NCBI RefSeq assembly: GCF_039724765.1
Contig: NZ_CP155729.1
Coordinates: forward strand, 186,001 to 250,000
Length of the DNA stretch: 64,000 nucleotides
Reading direction: 5' to 3'
DNA from: Sagittula stellata E-37
Lineage (GTDB): Bacteria; Pseudomonadota; Alphaproteobacteria; Rhodobacterales; Rhodobacteraceae
Below are positions 42,413 through 52,102 of the stretch, piece by piece. The notes below the pieces were generated by a model, which saw only the letters and a program-made list of their open reading frames with translations, was not told the DNA's origin and made no database searches. Position numbers and translations under genes: made by a program. Numbering within the stretch: the stretch's first letter is position 1; the number at the start of each line of letters is the position of its first letter.

Positions 42413-43702
42413 TCACACCACGACGTCCATGGCCTCCTGCCGGCCCACGTCGAACACGCGCTTGTAGCGGGCGATCTCCTCCGCCGGGCCCATCGCCTTC
42501 TTCGGGTTGTCCGACAGCTTCACCGTCGGATTGCCGTCCGCCGACACCGCTTTGCAGACAAGGCTGAACGGTGCCAGCCGATCTCCGGGCGCCAGCCCGC
42601 GGAAGTCGTTGGTCAACAGCGTGCCCCAGCCGAAGGACACGCGCACACGGCCGTTGAACTGGCGGTACAGATCGATGATCCGGTCCTCATCCAGCCCATC
42701 GGAGAAGATCACCAGCTTGTCCCGCGGGTCCTCGCCCCGGTCCTTCCACCAGCGGATCGCCACCTCGGCCCCTGTCGCCGGATCGCCGCTGTCGATGCGG
42801 ATGCCGGTCCAGCCCGCCAGCCAATCCGGCGCGCGCTTGAGGAACCCCTCCGTGCCGTATGTGTCGGGCAGGATGATCCGCAGGTTGCCGTCGTGCTCCT
42901 CGTGCCAGTCCGCGAGGACATCGTAGGGGGCCTGTGCCAGTTCCGCGTCGTTCTTCGCCAGCGCCGCGTAGACCATCGGCAGCTCATGGGCGTTCGTGCC
43001 GATCGCCTCCAGGTCGCGGTTCTTGGCGATCAGGCAGTTGGACGTGCCGGTGAAGTTCGGACCAAGGCCCTCAAGCATCGCCTGCACGCACCAGTCCTGC
43101 CACAAAAAGCTGTGCCGCCGCCGCGTGCCGAAATCGGCAATGCGGATGCCGGGCACTTCGCGCAGACGTTCGACCTTTTGCCAGAGCTTCGTCATCGCCC
43201 GGGCATAGAGAACCTGCAGCTCGAACCGGCCCATGTCGTGCAGCACCGCACGACCGCGCAGTTCCATCAGTACGGCCAGCGCCGGGATCTCCCACAGCAT
43301 GACCTCGGGCCAGCGGCCTTCGAAGGTCAGCTCGTACTGATCGCCCACCCGTTCGAGATGGTAGGGCGGCAGTTTCAGGTTTTCGAACCACTCCATGAAG
43401 TCGGAGCGGAACATCTGGCGCTTGCCGTAAAAGGTGTTGCCACGCAGCCAGGTGCTTTCGCCGCGCGTCAGCGACAGCGACCGGATATGGTCGAGCTGTT
43501 CGCGCAGTTCCCCTTCGTCGATCAGCCGGGCAAGCGGTACGTCCTTCGTCCGGTTGATCAGGCTGAAGGTGACGTTGGTGTCCGGCCGGTTGCGAAAGAC
43601 CGACTGGCACATCAGAAGCTTGTAGAAGTCCGTGTCGATCAGCGACCTGACGATCGGATCGATTTTCCACTTGTGGTTCCAGACTCTTGTGGCGATGTCC
43701 AC
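42413..43702 (-). CDS. pncB: Nicotinate phosphoribosyltransferase
   Basis: Preiss-Handler enzyme that joins nicotinate and PRPP to form nicotinate mononucleotide, with ATP hydrolysis. The 429 residues contain [20 protein letters not shown] (20-39), GTRRRHSF, the phospho-histidine region GTNAHELPM (His239), and [13 protein letters not shown]. The N-terminal [20 protein letters not shown] matches the rhizobial form, which supports the ATG at 43702 although it lies 64 nt inside the end of the upstream kinase gene. Together with pncA, about 2 kb upstream on the same strand, it completes nicotinamide-to-NaMN salvage. Confidence 0.95.
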   Translation of the reverse strand: MDIATRVWNHKWKIDPIVRSLIDTDFYKLLMCQSVFRNRPDTNVTFSLINRTKDVPLARLIDEGELREQLDHIRSLSLTRGESTWLRGNTFYGKRQMFRSDFMEWFENLKLPPYHLERVGDQYELTFEGRWPEVMLWEIPALAVLMELRGRAVLHDMGRFELQVLYARAMTKLWQKVERLREVPGIRIADFGTRRRHSFLWQDWCVQAMLEGLGPNFTGTSNCLIAKNRDLEAIGTNAHELPMVYAALAKNDAELAQAPYDVLADWHEEHDGNLRIILPDTYGTEGFLKRAPDWLAGWTGIRIDSGDPATGAEVAIRWWKDRGEDPRDKLVIFSDGLDEDRIIDLYRQFNGRVRVSFGWGTLLTNDFRGLAPGDRLAPFSLVCKAVSADGNPTVKLSDNPKKAMGPAEEIARYKRVFDVGRQEAMDVVV

Positions 43703-45600
43703 GCTTCCGACCCTCCCGGTTCACCCTGCCGTGATATGGCATCGTCGCCGGGTTGTGAACGGGGTTTCTCCTGGCGGGCCGCATCGGCCAGTGCAGCGAT
43801 CAGCACCGACTTGCGGATCGGTTTCGTCAGGAAGTCGTTCATGCCCGCCGCCTCGCAGTCCGCCCTGTCCGAGGCAAAGGCGTTCGCGGTCAGGGCAAAG
43901 ATCTGCGGTTGCGGCATGTCGAGGCCGCGGATCTGACGGCTGGCTTCCAGACCGTCGAGTTCCGGCATGGCCATGTCCATCAGGATCACGTCGGGATGTA
44001 CGCGGCGCGCGATATCGACAGCCTCTCGACCGTTCTTGGCCTCGTGCAATGTCACCGGCTGCTTCTTGAGGAACTGTTCCACCAGCATCCGGTTGGTTTC
44101 GTTGTCGTCGGCCAGAAGCACGACCAGCGGACGCGTGATGCCCTGCGGGACGGATTGCAGACCGGCCGCGACCGAGGGGGTTTCCGCGGCGGCCCTGTCA
44201 AGGTGCACCGTCAGTTCGAATGAGGCGCCGACGCCACGCTGAGCCGGCACCAGCCGCAGGTCGCCCCCCAGCCGTTGCGCCAGCGCTCTGCTGATCGGCA
44301 GGCCAAGCCCCGTGCCGCCATACCGCCGCGTGGTCGCCGCGTCCGCCTGCTGGAAGACCTCAAAGATCGCTTCCGCCCGATTGGGCGGCACCCCGATCCC
44401 GGTATCGCTGACCAGGACGACAAGCCGCCAGCCGTCGCCTTCCGGTTCCGCCCGCGCCGTGACCCGGATCTCGCCCGCGGCGGTGAACTTGATGGCATTG
44501 CCGATCAGGTTCACGAGGATCTGACGCAACCGACCCTCGTCGGCGCTGGCCCGCAGCGGCAAGGAGCCGTCATCCGCCAGGACGATGGGCAGCCCCTTTT
44601 CCGATGCGAGCGGCGTAAGCAGGCGCGCCGCGGCTGCGATGCTCTCGGATGGCGCGAAGGGGAGCGACTCGAAACTCATCTGGTCCGCGTCGAGCCGCGA
44701 GAAATCGAGCACGTCGTTGATCACCTGGAGCAGTGACGTGGACGCACCGCGAATGGTGCGCACGTACTCGGCGCTTTTCGCATCCAGGTCATTGGCGGCC
44801 AGAAGGTCGCTCATCCCGATCACGGCGTTCAGGGGCGTGCGGATCTCGTGGCTCATGGTGGCCAGAAAGGCGCTTTTCGCCTGTGCCGCCTGTTCCGCCT
44901 GCCGCTGTGCGGCCAAAAGCTCGGCGTTGGTCGCGTCCTGTCGCGCGGCGCTTTCCATCAGCATGTACTCGTTGCTCAGCCGCCGGCGCCAACTGCGCAC
45001 CGAGAAGGACACGAAGGCGAAGGTCAGGTAGAACAGCATGATCACCTCGAGCAGGTGAATGAACTGGCGCAGCCCAAAGGCGCCCGCGGTCAGCGTGTCC
45101 GTAACCAAATAGATCGGGATGCAAAGCGACAGCACCCCCATCTTCGCCCAGCTTGCCAGCGGGTGGTGCGTCATCACGTACCCGGCGTTCACCGCGGCGG
45201 CCATGAGGAAGCACAGCGCGATCAGAGCCGCCTCGTCCGTCGGCGCATAGGCCAGAAGCACCAGCACGCAGGAGGCGATGGTGGCCGACTGCACCCCGGC
45301 CGAAAAGGCCGTCAGGCGCTTTTCACGCCAGACGGGTTTGCCGGCCTCCAACCGGGACGGCGTCCGGCGCAGGACCAGTGTGTCCAGCGTCTCGCCTGCG
45401 ATGGTGATGAAGAAACAGTACAGCGCGGCGAGCGGCGAAACGATGTACCAGACCGCCACAGTCCCGACCACGGTGGGCACCTGCCGCAGCAAGAACTGCC
45501 TGACCCGCGCCCGGGCGTAACGCGTCAGAAGCGATGCCTCACCGTAACGCGCTTCGAACTTGGCCCTGGCGGCTATGGCGACTTTCTCGGCCTCTGGCAT
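43639..45600 (-). CDS. Membrane-bound hybrid histidine kinase between pncA and pncB
   Basis: A 653-residue sensor kinase. The N-terminal part has about six helices (41-60, 62-80, 100-118, 122-142, 152-168, 178-200) with very short loops, suggesting sensing within or next to the membrane. A coiled coil (205-245) leads to HisKA with His251 in [16 protein letters not shown], then HATPase ([30 protein letters not shown]). A receiver with Asp542 in [13 protein letters not shown] and TKPIRKS follows. The last 35-40 residues are a Ser/Gly-rich tail whose coding DNA overlaps pncB by 64 nt out of frame. A cognate output protein is not nearby. Its place between the two NAD-salvage genes, on the same strand, suggests shared regulation. 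Confidence 0.93.
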   Translation of the reverse strand: MPEAEKVAIAARAKFEARYGEASLLTRYARARVRQFLLRQVPTVVGTVAVWYIVSPLAALYCFFITIAGETLDTLVLRRTPSRLEAGKPVWREKRLTAFSAGVQSATIASCVLVLLAYAPTDEAALIALCFLMAAAVNAGYVMTHHPLASWAKMGVLSLCIPIYLVTDTLTAGAFGLRQFIHLLEVIMLFYLTFAFVSFSVRSWRRRLSNEYMLMESAARQDATNAELLAAQRQAEQAAQAKSAFLATMSHEIRTPLNAVIGMSDLLAANDLDAKSAEYVRTIRGASTSLLQVINDVLDFSRLDADQMSFESLPFAPSESIAAAARLLTPLASEKGLPIVLADDGSLPLRASADEGRLRQILVNLIGNAIKFTAAGEIRVTARAEPEGDGWRLVVLVSDTGIGVPPNRAEAIFEVFQQADAATTRRYGGTGLGLPISRALAQRLGGDLRLVPAQRGVGASFELTVHLDRAAAETPSVAAGLQSVPQGITRPLVVLLADDNETNRMLVEQFLKKQPVTLHEAKNGREAVDIARRVHPDVILMDMAMPELDGLEASRQIRGLDMPQPQIFALTANAFASDRADCEAAGMNDFLTKPIRKSVLIAALADAARQEKPRSQPGDDAISRQGEPGGSEAWTSPQESGTTSGKSIRSSGR

Positions 45601-45701
45601 TTCGTGATCTCACTTTCGCGGCGAAACTATTTCGAAGAACTTAACAATGTGCCAACCATAGAAAGCCTCGATTTCATGGCAAAACGCTGTTGCGTGAAGC
45701 G

Positions 45702-46295
45702 TCACTCCAGCGTCACGCCTGCCTGCATCATACTCTCCCGCGCCGCCTTCAACGAACCGTCGAGGTCGATGGCGCGACACAGATCTTCGCGCACCGCAAC
45801 CGAGAAGCCCAGTCTGGCGGCATCCACGGCAGAGTAGTTCACGCAGAAATCGGTCGCGAGGCCGACCAGCGTCAGCCTGTCGATCCCACGGGTACGCAGG
45901 TAGCCCTCCAGTCCGGTCGGTGTGGTGTGGTCGTTCTCGAAAAAGGCGGAATAGCTGTCGATGGCGGAACGGAAGCCCTTTCGGATGATCAGATCGGCGC
46001 GGTCCGTCTCAAGCTCCATGTGGAAATTCGCGCCCGGCGAGGCCTGGATGCAGTGGTCGGGCCAAAGAACCTGCGGCCCGTAGGGCATGTCGATCATCTC
46101 GAACGGCGCTTTGCCCTCGTGCGCCGAGGCAAACGAGGAATGCCCTGCCGGATGCCAGTCCTGCGTCAGGACGACAGCGTCGAATTCCGCCATGAGCGCG
46201 TTGATCGGCTGGACGATCTCGTCACCCTGCGCGACTGCGAGCGCACCGCCGGGGCAGAAATCGTTCTGGACGTCTATCACGATCAGCGCGTGCAT
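45702..46295 (-). CDS. pncA: Nicotinamidase
   Basis: Cysteine hydrolase that deamidates nicotinamide to nicotinate in NAD salvage. The 197 residues show MHALIVIDVQNDFCPGGALA (catalytic Asp10), the metal/active region TQDWHPAGHSSFAS (about 44-57), QVLWPDHCIQ, RKGF with the catalytic Lys, and the nucleophile Cys in VGLATDFCVNYSAVDA (about 147-162). The ATG at 46295 starts at the conserved N terminus and is chosen over an in-frame ATG at 46391. It is followed after 101 bp by the sensor kinase and then pncB on the same strand. Confidence 0.95.
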   Translation of the reverse strand: MHALIVIDVQNDFCPGGALAVAQGDEIVQPINALMAEFDAVVLTQDWHPAGHSSFASAHEGKAPFEMIDMPYGPQVLWPDHCIQASPGANFHMELETDRADLIIRKGFRSAIDSYSAFFENDHTTPTGLEGYLRTRGIDRLTLVGLATDFCVNYSAVDAARLGFSVAVREDLCRAIDLDGSLKAARESMMQAGVTLE

Positions 46296-46405
46296 GGCCT
46301 GTCTCTCCGTCTGGCTACCGGATTCTACCCTAGGGTGCCCCAATGGGAATTGCCATGCCCGCTTGACGGCGCTATGCCGCACGCCTTTCAACGCGGAGGA
46401 TTCTC

Positions 46406-47623
46406 ATGGCCCGGCTCGGACTGGACTTCGGTACGTCGAACACCGCCGCCGGCACGATGGCCGGGGACAAACCCTATGTGATCCCGCTGGAGCAGGGCGC
46501 ACAGACGCTGCCAACCGCGGTCTTCGTGGATTTCGCGGAACGCCGCTACACCTATGGGTCCGCCGCCGCGCGGGCGATGCGCGAAGGCGCGGAAGGCCGC
46601 TTCATGCGCGCGCTTAAGTCGATCCTCGGCACGCCGTTGGCCCGTGAACCGCGCCGTCTTTTGAACGAGCGCATCACCCTGATCGAGGTCATCGCCCGCT
46701 TCCTGACGGAAATCCGCACCCGCGCCGAGGCGCACACCGGCCTGACCTTCGACACCGCTCTGTCGGGTCGCCCTGTAAGGTTCCACTCCGCCTCCGAAGA
46801 GCGCAACGCAGCCGCCCTGGAAGACCTGACGGAGGCCTACATGATGGCCGGGTTCAAGGCCGTGGATTTCCTGCCGGAACCGGAGGCGGCGGCGCTGGCC
46901 GCGGATGCCGAAGGCCGCCTGTTGATCGTCGACATCGGCGGCGGGACATCGGACTTCACGCTTTGCGACCGCACGGGCGACACCATGCAGGTGCTGGCGT
47001 CCACCGGTATCCGGCTGGGCGGCACCGACTTCGACAAGGCGCTAAGCCTTGCCTATGCGATGCCGCTTTTCGGCTACGAGGCAGAGATCGGGGCGGAACT
47101 CGGCTCCCGCACGCATGCGGCGCCAAAGGCATTGTTCCACGATCTCGCCTCGTGGGAGAAAATCCCCTTCGTCTATGACTCCGCTCTGTTGCGGGAAGTG
47201 CAACGCTGGATCCGCCTCGCTCCCGATCCGGAGCCCTTCGAGCGATTGGCCGAGGTGCTGGAAAGCCACCTGGGCCACGATGTGGCCTATGCCGTCGAGG
47301 CCGGGAAGATCGCGGCCAACGCTGCGCCCGAAGGCCGCATCGACCTGCGCGAGGTGGAACGCGGGCTTGGCGTGGCGCTGGCGCAGGACGCGATGAACCG
47401 GACCTTGGCGGAGTTTGCGGACCAGATCTCGGCCCAGGCCCTGCTGACCCTGTCAGAGGCAGGCGCGGCGCCTGCCTCCGTCGACAAAGTGGTGTTTGTC
47501 GGTGGCTCCAGTCTGTTGGGCGCAGTCCGCGGCGCGATGGTGCGTGCGCTGCCCGATGCCGAACCCGTGGACACCGAAGTCTTTACCGCCGTGGTTCACG
47601 GTCTTGCCATTGCGGCAGATTAG
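46406..47623 (+). CDS. YegD-type Hsp70-like chaperone
   Basis: An actin/Hsp70-fold ATPase of 405 residues that lacks the Hsp70 substrate-binding domain. MARLGLDFGTSNTAAG begins the phosphate-1 loop; LLIVDIGGGTSDFTLCDR (about 171-188) is phosphate 2; VVFVGGSSLLGAVR (about 368-381) is the adenosine motif. It follows E. coli YegD in size and pattern; no client protein is known. A possible ribosome binding site GGAGG lies 8 nt upstream. It is divergent from pncA (110 bp) and is followed by trhO, 39 bp downstream, likely on the same transcript. Confidence 0.92.
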   Translation: MARLGLDFGTSNTAAGTMAGDKPYVIPLEQGAQTLPTAVFVDFAERRYTYGSAAARAMREGAEGRFMRALKSILGTPLAREPRRLLNERITLIEVIARFLTEIRTRAEAHTGLTFDTALSGRPVRFHSASEERNAAALEDLTEAYMMAGFKAVDFLPEPEAAALAADAEGRLLIVDIGGGTSDFTLCDRTGDTMQVLASTGIRLGGTDFDKALSLAYAMPLFGYEAEIGAELGSRTHAAPKALFHDLASWEKIPFVYDSALLREVQRWIRLAPDPEPFERLAEVLESHLGHDVAYAVEAGKIAANAAPEGRIDLREVERGLGVALAQDAMNRTLAEFADQISAQALLTLSEAGAAPASVDKVVFVGGSSLLGAVRGAMVRALPDAEPVDTEVFTAVVHGLAIAAD

Positions 47624-47662
47624 CCGATTGCCTGAAACCCGCCCGGAACGTACCTGAGACCC

Positions 47663-48598
47663 ATGTTCACCGTTTGCGCCCTGTACCACTTCACCCGCTT
47701 CGACGATCCCGCCGCCCTGCGCGGGCCGCTTCTGGACCTCTGCCGTGCCGAGCACGTCACCGGCACGCTGCTTCTGGCGCGCGAGGGGATCAACGGCACC
47801 GTCGCCGGACCGCGCTCCGGGATAGATGCCGTGCTGGCGCACATCCTCAAACTGCCCGGTTGCGCCGATCTGGAATGGAAGCTGTCGACCGCGGCGGAAC
47901 GGCCCTTCGCCCGCATGAAGGTGCGGCTGAAGAAGGAGATCGTCACCATGGGCCAGCCGGACGTCGATCCGAAGGCGCGGGTGGGCCACTATGTCGAACC
48001 GGCGGACTGGAATGACCTGATCCGGTCTCCGGACGTGGCGGTGATCGACACCCGCAACGACTACGAGATCGCCATCGGCACCTTCGAGGGCGCGGTCGAT
48101 CCCGAAACCGCGACCTTTCGCGAGTTCCCGGAATGGTGGGAGAAGAACAAGCACCGCTTCCACAACAAGCGGATCGCCATGTTCTGCACCGGCGGCATCC
48201 GCTGCGAGAAATCGACGAACTTCCTGCTGGGGCAGGGTGTGGAAGACGTTTACCACCTGAAAGGCGGCATCCTGAAATACCTTGAGGACGTCCCGGAGGC
48301 ACAAAGCACGTGGGACGGCGCCTGCTTCGTCTTCGATGGGCGGGTTTCGGTGGAACACGGGCTGAAGGAAGGTCCGCACGTGCTATGCCACGCCTGCCGC
48401 CGCCCGATCCTGCCCGAAGACCGCGCGCGGCCCGAATACGAGCATGGCGTCTCTTGCCATTTGTGCGTGGACGAGACTTCCGGCGAGGACAAGGCCCGGT
48501 TCCGCGAACGGCAGAAGCAAATCGCGCTGGCCCGGACCCGGGGCGAGCGGCATCTGCACGCCGACGAGGACGACCACCCGTTGGAAGGTTTGTCCTGA
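47663..48598 (+). CDS. trhO: tRNA uridine hydroxylase (rhodanese domain)
   Basis: YceA-family enzyme that hydroxylates U34 of certain tRNAs to 5-hydroxyuridine using oxygen. The 311 residues contain an N-terminal acylphosphatase-like part ([13 protein letters not shown], 37-49), [11 protein letters not shown] (88-98), the rhodanese domain with [20 protein letters not shown] (127-146) and the catalytic Cys175 in [12 protein letters not shown]. The C-terminal zinc-type cysteines ([17 protein letters not shown]) follow. The start at 47663 is the standard YceA start. Its likely partner is the YegD-type gene upstream. Confidence 0.94.
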   Translation: MFTVCALYHFTRFDDPAALRGPLLDLCRAEHVTGTLLLAREGINGTVAGPRSGIDAVLAHILKLPGCADLEWKLSTAAERPFARMKVRLKKEIVTMGQPDVDPKARVGHYVEPADWNDLIRSPDVAVIDTRNDYEIAIGTFEGAVDPETATFREFPEWWEKNKHRFHNKRIAMFCTGGIRCEKSTNFLLGQGVEDVYHLKGGILKYLEDVPEAQSTWDGACFVFDGRVSVEHGLKEGPHVLCHACRRPILPEDRARPEYEHGVSCHLCVDETSGEDKARFRERQKQIALARTRGERHLHADEDDHPLEGLS

Positions 48599-48669
48599 CA
48601 GCTTTGCCTGGCGGCCCCGTGGCCGGACGGCGCGTTGTCATGTCCATGGCGCAGACGAATACGCAACGA

Positions 48670-48693
48670 GGGTGGCGCGAAGCCCCACCCTAC
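48670..48693 (+). repeat. Short palindromic intergenic repeat, family B copy 3
   Basis: GGGTGGCGC, GAA, GCCCCACCC, then TAC: the same plan as copy 1 with one C-C mismatch in the stem. It lies between the convergent trhO and fliP genes. Confidence 0.65.
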
Positions 48694-48738
48694 AAGCGGT
48701 TCCGCCCGGCAAGACCGGTCACGCGATGACGCAGGCCT

Positions 48739-49476
48739 TCAGAAATACCCGCGCACGAGGCTGCCTGCCAAAAGGCTCCACCCGTCGGCAACGACGAAGA
48801 AGGCCAGCTTGAACGGCAGGGACACGATTGCGGGCGGCACCATCATCATGCCCATCGACATGAGCACGGCAGCGACTACGAGGTCGATGATCAGGAACGG
48901 CAGAAAGATGAGGAAACCGACCTGGAAGGCCCGGGCCACTTCGGACAGCATGAAGCTGGGCACGAGCACGGAGAGCGGCGCCTCCGGTGCCAGCACCGTC
49001 TCCCGCGCGTCGGGGCGCAGGTCGGCCATCGCCCGGTAGGTGTCGGGGTCGGTCCGCCCGGCCATGAAGTCCCGGAACGGCGCAAGCGTCCGGATCGCCG
49101 CCTCTTCGACCTCGATCTGCTCTTCGATCAGCGGCTGCACGCCGGTATCCCACGCCTCGGTGAAGACCGGCTCCATCACGAAATAGGTCAGGAACAGCGC
49201 GAGGCTGACGATCAGCATGTTGGGCGGGGATTGCTGCAATCCGACGGCCTGCCGCAGGATTGCGAGCACGGTGACCATGAACGGAAAGCAGGTCACCATG
49301 ATCGCGATCCCCGGCGCGAGGCTGAGCAGCGTGATCAGCAGGATCAGTTGCACGGAGGTCGCGGTGACCGATCCGCCGCCAAGGTCGATCGAGATGTCCT
49401 GTGCCGCCGCGGGCAGGCTGAGCGCGACCAGCGCCGCCACCGCGATCAGGGCCGTTCTGGCCGTGCGGGTCCACAT
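48739..49476 (-). CDS. fliP: Flagellar type III export protein FliP
   Basis: Core membrane subunit of the flagellar export gate. The 245 residues include a signal peptide (about 1-25, cut after AAA), SVQLILLITLLSLAPGIAIM (41-60), the FliP signature CFPFMVTVLAILRQAVGLQQ (63-82) followed by SPPNMLIVSLALFLTYFVM, and the C-terminal FQVGFLIFLPFLIIDLVVAA and MGMMMVPPAIVSLPFKL. It is the last gene of the fliF-fliH-fliN-fliP unit and starts 3 bp after the fliN stop. It is convergent with trhO, with a palindromic repeat between. Confidence 0.96.
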   Translation of the reverse strand: MWTRTARTALIAVAALVALSLPAAAQDISIDLGGGSVTATSVQLILLITLLSLAPGIAIMVTCFPFMVTVLAILRQAVGLQQSPPNMLIVSLALFLTYFVMEPVFTEAWDTGVQPLIEEQIEVEEAAIRTLAPFRDFMAGRTDPDTYRAMADLRPDARETVLAPEAPLSVLVPSFMLSEVARAFQVGFLIFLPFLIIDLVVAAVLMSMGMMMVPPAIVSLPFKLAFFVVADGWSLLAGSLVRGYF

Positions 49477-49479
49477 GGA

Positions 49480-49767
49480 TCAGGCCGGTGTCTGCAGGTC
49501 GACCACTTCGGTCAGCCGGACGGCAAGCTGGCCCTGTCCGTCCCCCTCGACCACCTCCAGCACACCGATACCGATCAGCTTTTCGCCGACATACAATTCC
49601 ACCGGGTCGTCCAGTTGCTTGTCCAGCGCCAGAACCGAGCCCTCGTTCAGCTGCAACAGTTCCCGGACCAGCGGGCGTGCCTTGCCGACCGACACTGTGA
49701 TTTCGATCGGAACGGAGGTGAACGGCGTTGCGCCCGCCTCCCGTCCGGATGTCTGGGCGTTATCCAT
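49480..49767 (-). CDS. fliN: Flagellar motor switch protein FliN
   Basis: A 95-residue SpoA-domain protein forming the C-ring with FliM and FliG. PIEITVSVGKARPLVRELLQ (20-39), LNEGSVLALDKQLDDPVELY (40-59) and VGEKLIGIGVLEVVEGDGQG (60-79) are standard. It is short, with only a brief N-terminal extension before the SpoA fold. It overlaps the fliH-like gene by 8 nt. Confidence 0.93.
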   Translation of the reverse strand: MDNAQTSGREAGATPFTSVPIEITVSVGKARPLVRELLQLNEGSVLALDKQLDDPVELYVGEKLIGIGVLEVVEGDGQGQLAVRLTEVVDLQTPA

Positions 49768-50374
49768 GGCTCAGTTTCCTTTGCTTGTCGTGGGCGAAGC
49801 CCTGTACCGCCTCTGCAACCGAGGTGATCAGGTCGCCCAGGTCGATTTGCCGTTCGTGCTGGCCGAAACGGATGTCGGCCTGTTCCTCACCGAGTGTGTC
49901 ATCCGCCACGATCCGCACCGGGAAGTTGAAGTCCTGCGCCAGCATCGGCTCGACCGAAGCGACCTTTTCCGGGGCCACGGCGACCTCCACTTCTGCCATC
50001 CCGATCTCCGACGCCATGCGGCCGAGGGTTTCGGAAATGTGCCGCCCGAGGGTTTCCTTCGCGATTTGCGGCAGTAGGGCGGTGACCATCTCTTCCAGCA
50101 GCGGCGTAAGTTCGGCGATCATGTGGCCGTAGGCTTCGTTGTAGGTGAAGGACAGGTCCTGAAGGTGCTGCCCGAACGTGCTGGAGATCCGGTCGCGATC
50201 TTCCGTATGCGCCTTGACCGCGTCGTCCCAGCCGGCCCGATATCCCTTCTCGAAGGACTCGAGCTTCTGGCCCGCCAGCTCGGCTTCGCTGACCTGCGGT
50301 TCGACCGGACCCGGCAACCCGACGTGCGACGCGCGGGTGCCGAAGTCCTCCAGAAGTTCCTGAAGGGCGGTCAA
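49760..50374 (-). CDS. fliH: FliH-like flagellar assembly protein
   Basis: A 204-residue cytoplasmic protein placed exactly where FliH, the regulator of the FliI export ATPase, should be. A long helical region (KLESFEKGYRAGWDDAVKAH, 36-55, with the FliH-type G-x-x-x-G spacing) is followed by a C-terminal alpha/beta domain (AEVEVAVAPEKVASVEPMLA, then VRIVADDTLGEEQADIRFGQ). Sequence divergence in this family is large, so the call rests on position and helical pattern. It overlaps fliF by 4 nt and fliN by 8 nt. Confidence 0.8.
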   Translation of the reverse strand: MTALQELLEDFGTRASHVGLPGPVEPQVSEAELAGQKLESFEKGYRAGWDDAVKAHTEDRDRISSTFGQHLQDLSFTYNEAYGHMIAELTPLLEEMVTALLPQIAKETLGRHISETLGRMASEIGMAEVEVAVAPEKVASVEPMLAQDFNFPVRIVADDTLGEEQADIRFGQHERQIDLGDLITSVAEAVQGFAHDKQRKLSHG

Positions 50375-51999
50375 CTTGCACGCTCCCGGTCCTCTTCAAG
50401 CCAGCTGCGCAGGATCTCGACCGTTTCGGTCTTGCGCTCCTGGATGAGGTTGCGGAGGCGGTCGACCGGGTCCTCGTCCGGCGGAGAGTCGAAATCGACC
50501 ATGCCGAGGCCGCTGAAGTCCGGTCCGTCGCCCATGACCGGCAGATCGCCGAAACCGCCGAGCGGCTCGATCTCGCCGTCAAGCGCAGGCCCGGCATCGC
50601 CTTCACCCGGTGCAGGAAGAGCGCCGGCCATCCCGGCTTCGCCACCAGCGCCGCGTGCCAGCACCGGACGGACGACGAACAGGCCGAGCACAAGGGCGAC
50701 CAGCGCCAGCACGCCCATCTGGATCAGCCGCATCGTGTCGATCACGCCGGTAAAGAGACCGGGTTCGAGCGGGCCAGTGCCCAACCCTTCGGGACGTTCG
50801 AACGACAGGGACTTCAGCGTGATCTGATCTCCGCGCTCCTCGTCGTATCCGACGGCAGAGGCCACGAGGTCGCGCAGCGCCTGCAGTTCGTCTTCGGGCA
50901 GCGGTTCGAAGGTCTGGTTGCCGTTGCCGTCCTCCGTGTAAGTGCCGTTGACAAGCACCGCGACGGTCAACCGCTTGATCGCGCCTGGAACGCGGGTGAT
51001 CTCGCGCGTTGTCTCCGACACCTCGAAGTTCACGCGTTCCCGTGTTTCGGCCTTCTGCGACGAAGAGGTGTCGCCACCGCCCGCGTTGCCATCCGGCAGG
51101 TTGGAGGCCACGGTCACGTTGCCGCCGCCCTGATTTTCCGAACGGTCGGTGCTTTCCTCCGTATCGGTGGAGATCACGACCCGTCCCTCCGGATCGAAGC
51201 TGCGCGAGCGGATCAGTTCGCTTTCGGTGACAGTGTCGACACTGACCTCGACCACAGCATTGCCGACGCCGACGCGCGCCTCCATCAAACGTTGCACGCG
51301 GTCGCGCAGCAGGGCGGCCTTGTCGTCGGCCGTGGGACCCGCGCCATGCTCTGCCTCCGCCCCGATCAGGCCGCCTTTCCCGTCGATGACGGCAACGCCC
51401 TCCGGTTCAAGGCCCGGGACGGCAGAGGCCACGAGGTACTTCAGCGCCCGCGCTTGCTGAGCCGATAGCGTTCCGCCCGTCGTGGTGACGGAAATCGAGG
51501 CCGTCGGCGTCACGTCGCGCTGGAAAGGGTTGGCGGAACTGTTGGCGATATGCACCCGCGCAGACGCAATCTGGGGGTTGGAGACGATGGTCCGCGCCAG
51601 TTCCCCTTCCTTCGCGCGCCAATAGGCCGCGTCGAACATCTGGCTGGTGGTGCCGAAGCCCGACAACCCGTCGAGCAGTTCGTACCCCTGCCCCCCGTTC
51701 GCCGGCAGCCCCTCGCTCGCCAAGGTCAGGCGAAGCCCGTCTCGATCCGAATCGGGGACGAAGATGGCACCACCGCGAATGTCGTACTGCACGCCACGGG
51801 CCTCGAGCGCCTTCACGACGTCGCCCGCGGCACCGTTTTCGAGCCCCGCGTAAAGCAGCGAATAGCTTGGCGCCGATGCCAGCCTGGCAAGCCCCCACAC
51901 CGCAAGAACCATCGCCAACGTCGCCCCGAGGACCACCATGCGCTGGCGCCCGCCGAGAGCACCCCAACTGTTCAAAATCTGGTTCAACCTAGCCTCCAT
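50371..51999 (-). CDS. fliF: Flagellar MS-ring protein FliF
   Basis: Inner-membrane ring on which the basal body is built; 542 residues. TM1 at about 22-42 (VVLGATLAMVLAVWGLARLA), ring-building motifs with YSLLYAGLENGAAGDVVKAL (47-66) and AYWRAKEGELARTIVSNPQI (124-143). TM2 is at about 428-450 (IQMGVLALVALVLGLFVVRP), and the C-terminal FliG-binding segment is VDRLRNLIQERKTETVEILR. It is the first gene of the minus-strand flagellar unit. The divergent fliL gene starts 103 bp away and a CtrA-type box lies between. Confidence 0.96.
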   Translation of the reverse strand: MEARLNQILNSWGALGGRQRMVVLGATLAMVLAVWGLARLASAPSYSLLYAGLENGAAGDVVKALEARGVQYDIRGGAIFVPDSDRDGLRLTLASEGLPANGGQGYELLDGLSGFGTTSQMFDAAYWRAKEGELARTIVSNPQIASARVHIANSSANPFQRDVTPTASISVTTTGGTLSAQQARALKYLVASAVPGLEPEGVAVIDGKGGLIGAEAEHGAGPTADDKAALLRDRVQRLMEARVGVGNAVVEVSVDTVTESELIRSRSFDPEGRVVISTDTEESTDRSENQGGGNVTVASNLPDGNAGGGDTSSSQKAETRERVNFEVSETTREITRVPGAIKRLTVAVLVNGTYTEDGNGNQTFEPLPEDELQALRDLVASAVGYDEERGDQITLKSLSFERPEGLGTGPLEPGLFTGVIDTMRLIQMGVLALVALVLGLFVVRPVLARGAGGEAGMAGALPAPGEGDAGPALDGEIEPLGGFGDLPVMGDGPDFSGLGMVDFDSPPDEDPVDRLRNLIQERKTETVEILRSWLEEDRERAS

Positions 52000-52042
52000 C
52001 CAAACCTTCTGTTCGGTTGCGCCGAGTTTTGACCCATTCGAC

Positions 52043-52075
52043 TTAACAATCAGTTAGCCCCTTTCAGCCTATAAA
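52043..52075 (+). promoter_or_regulatory. CtrA-type box and -10 element upstream of fliL
   Basis: TTAA-(7 nt)-TTAG at 52043-52057, one base from the CtrA consensus TTAA-N7-TTAA, followed 12 nt later by TATAAA at 52070-52075. This layout matches CtrA-activated promoters. The same box could also act on the divergent fliF promoter. Confidence 0.6.
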
Positions 52076-52102
52076 CGCGGTGTAGCGAAAAAGAGGTTTG
52101 GC

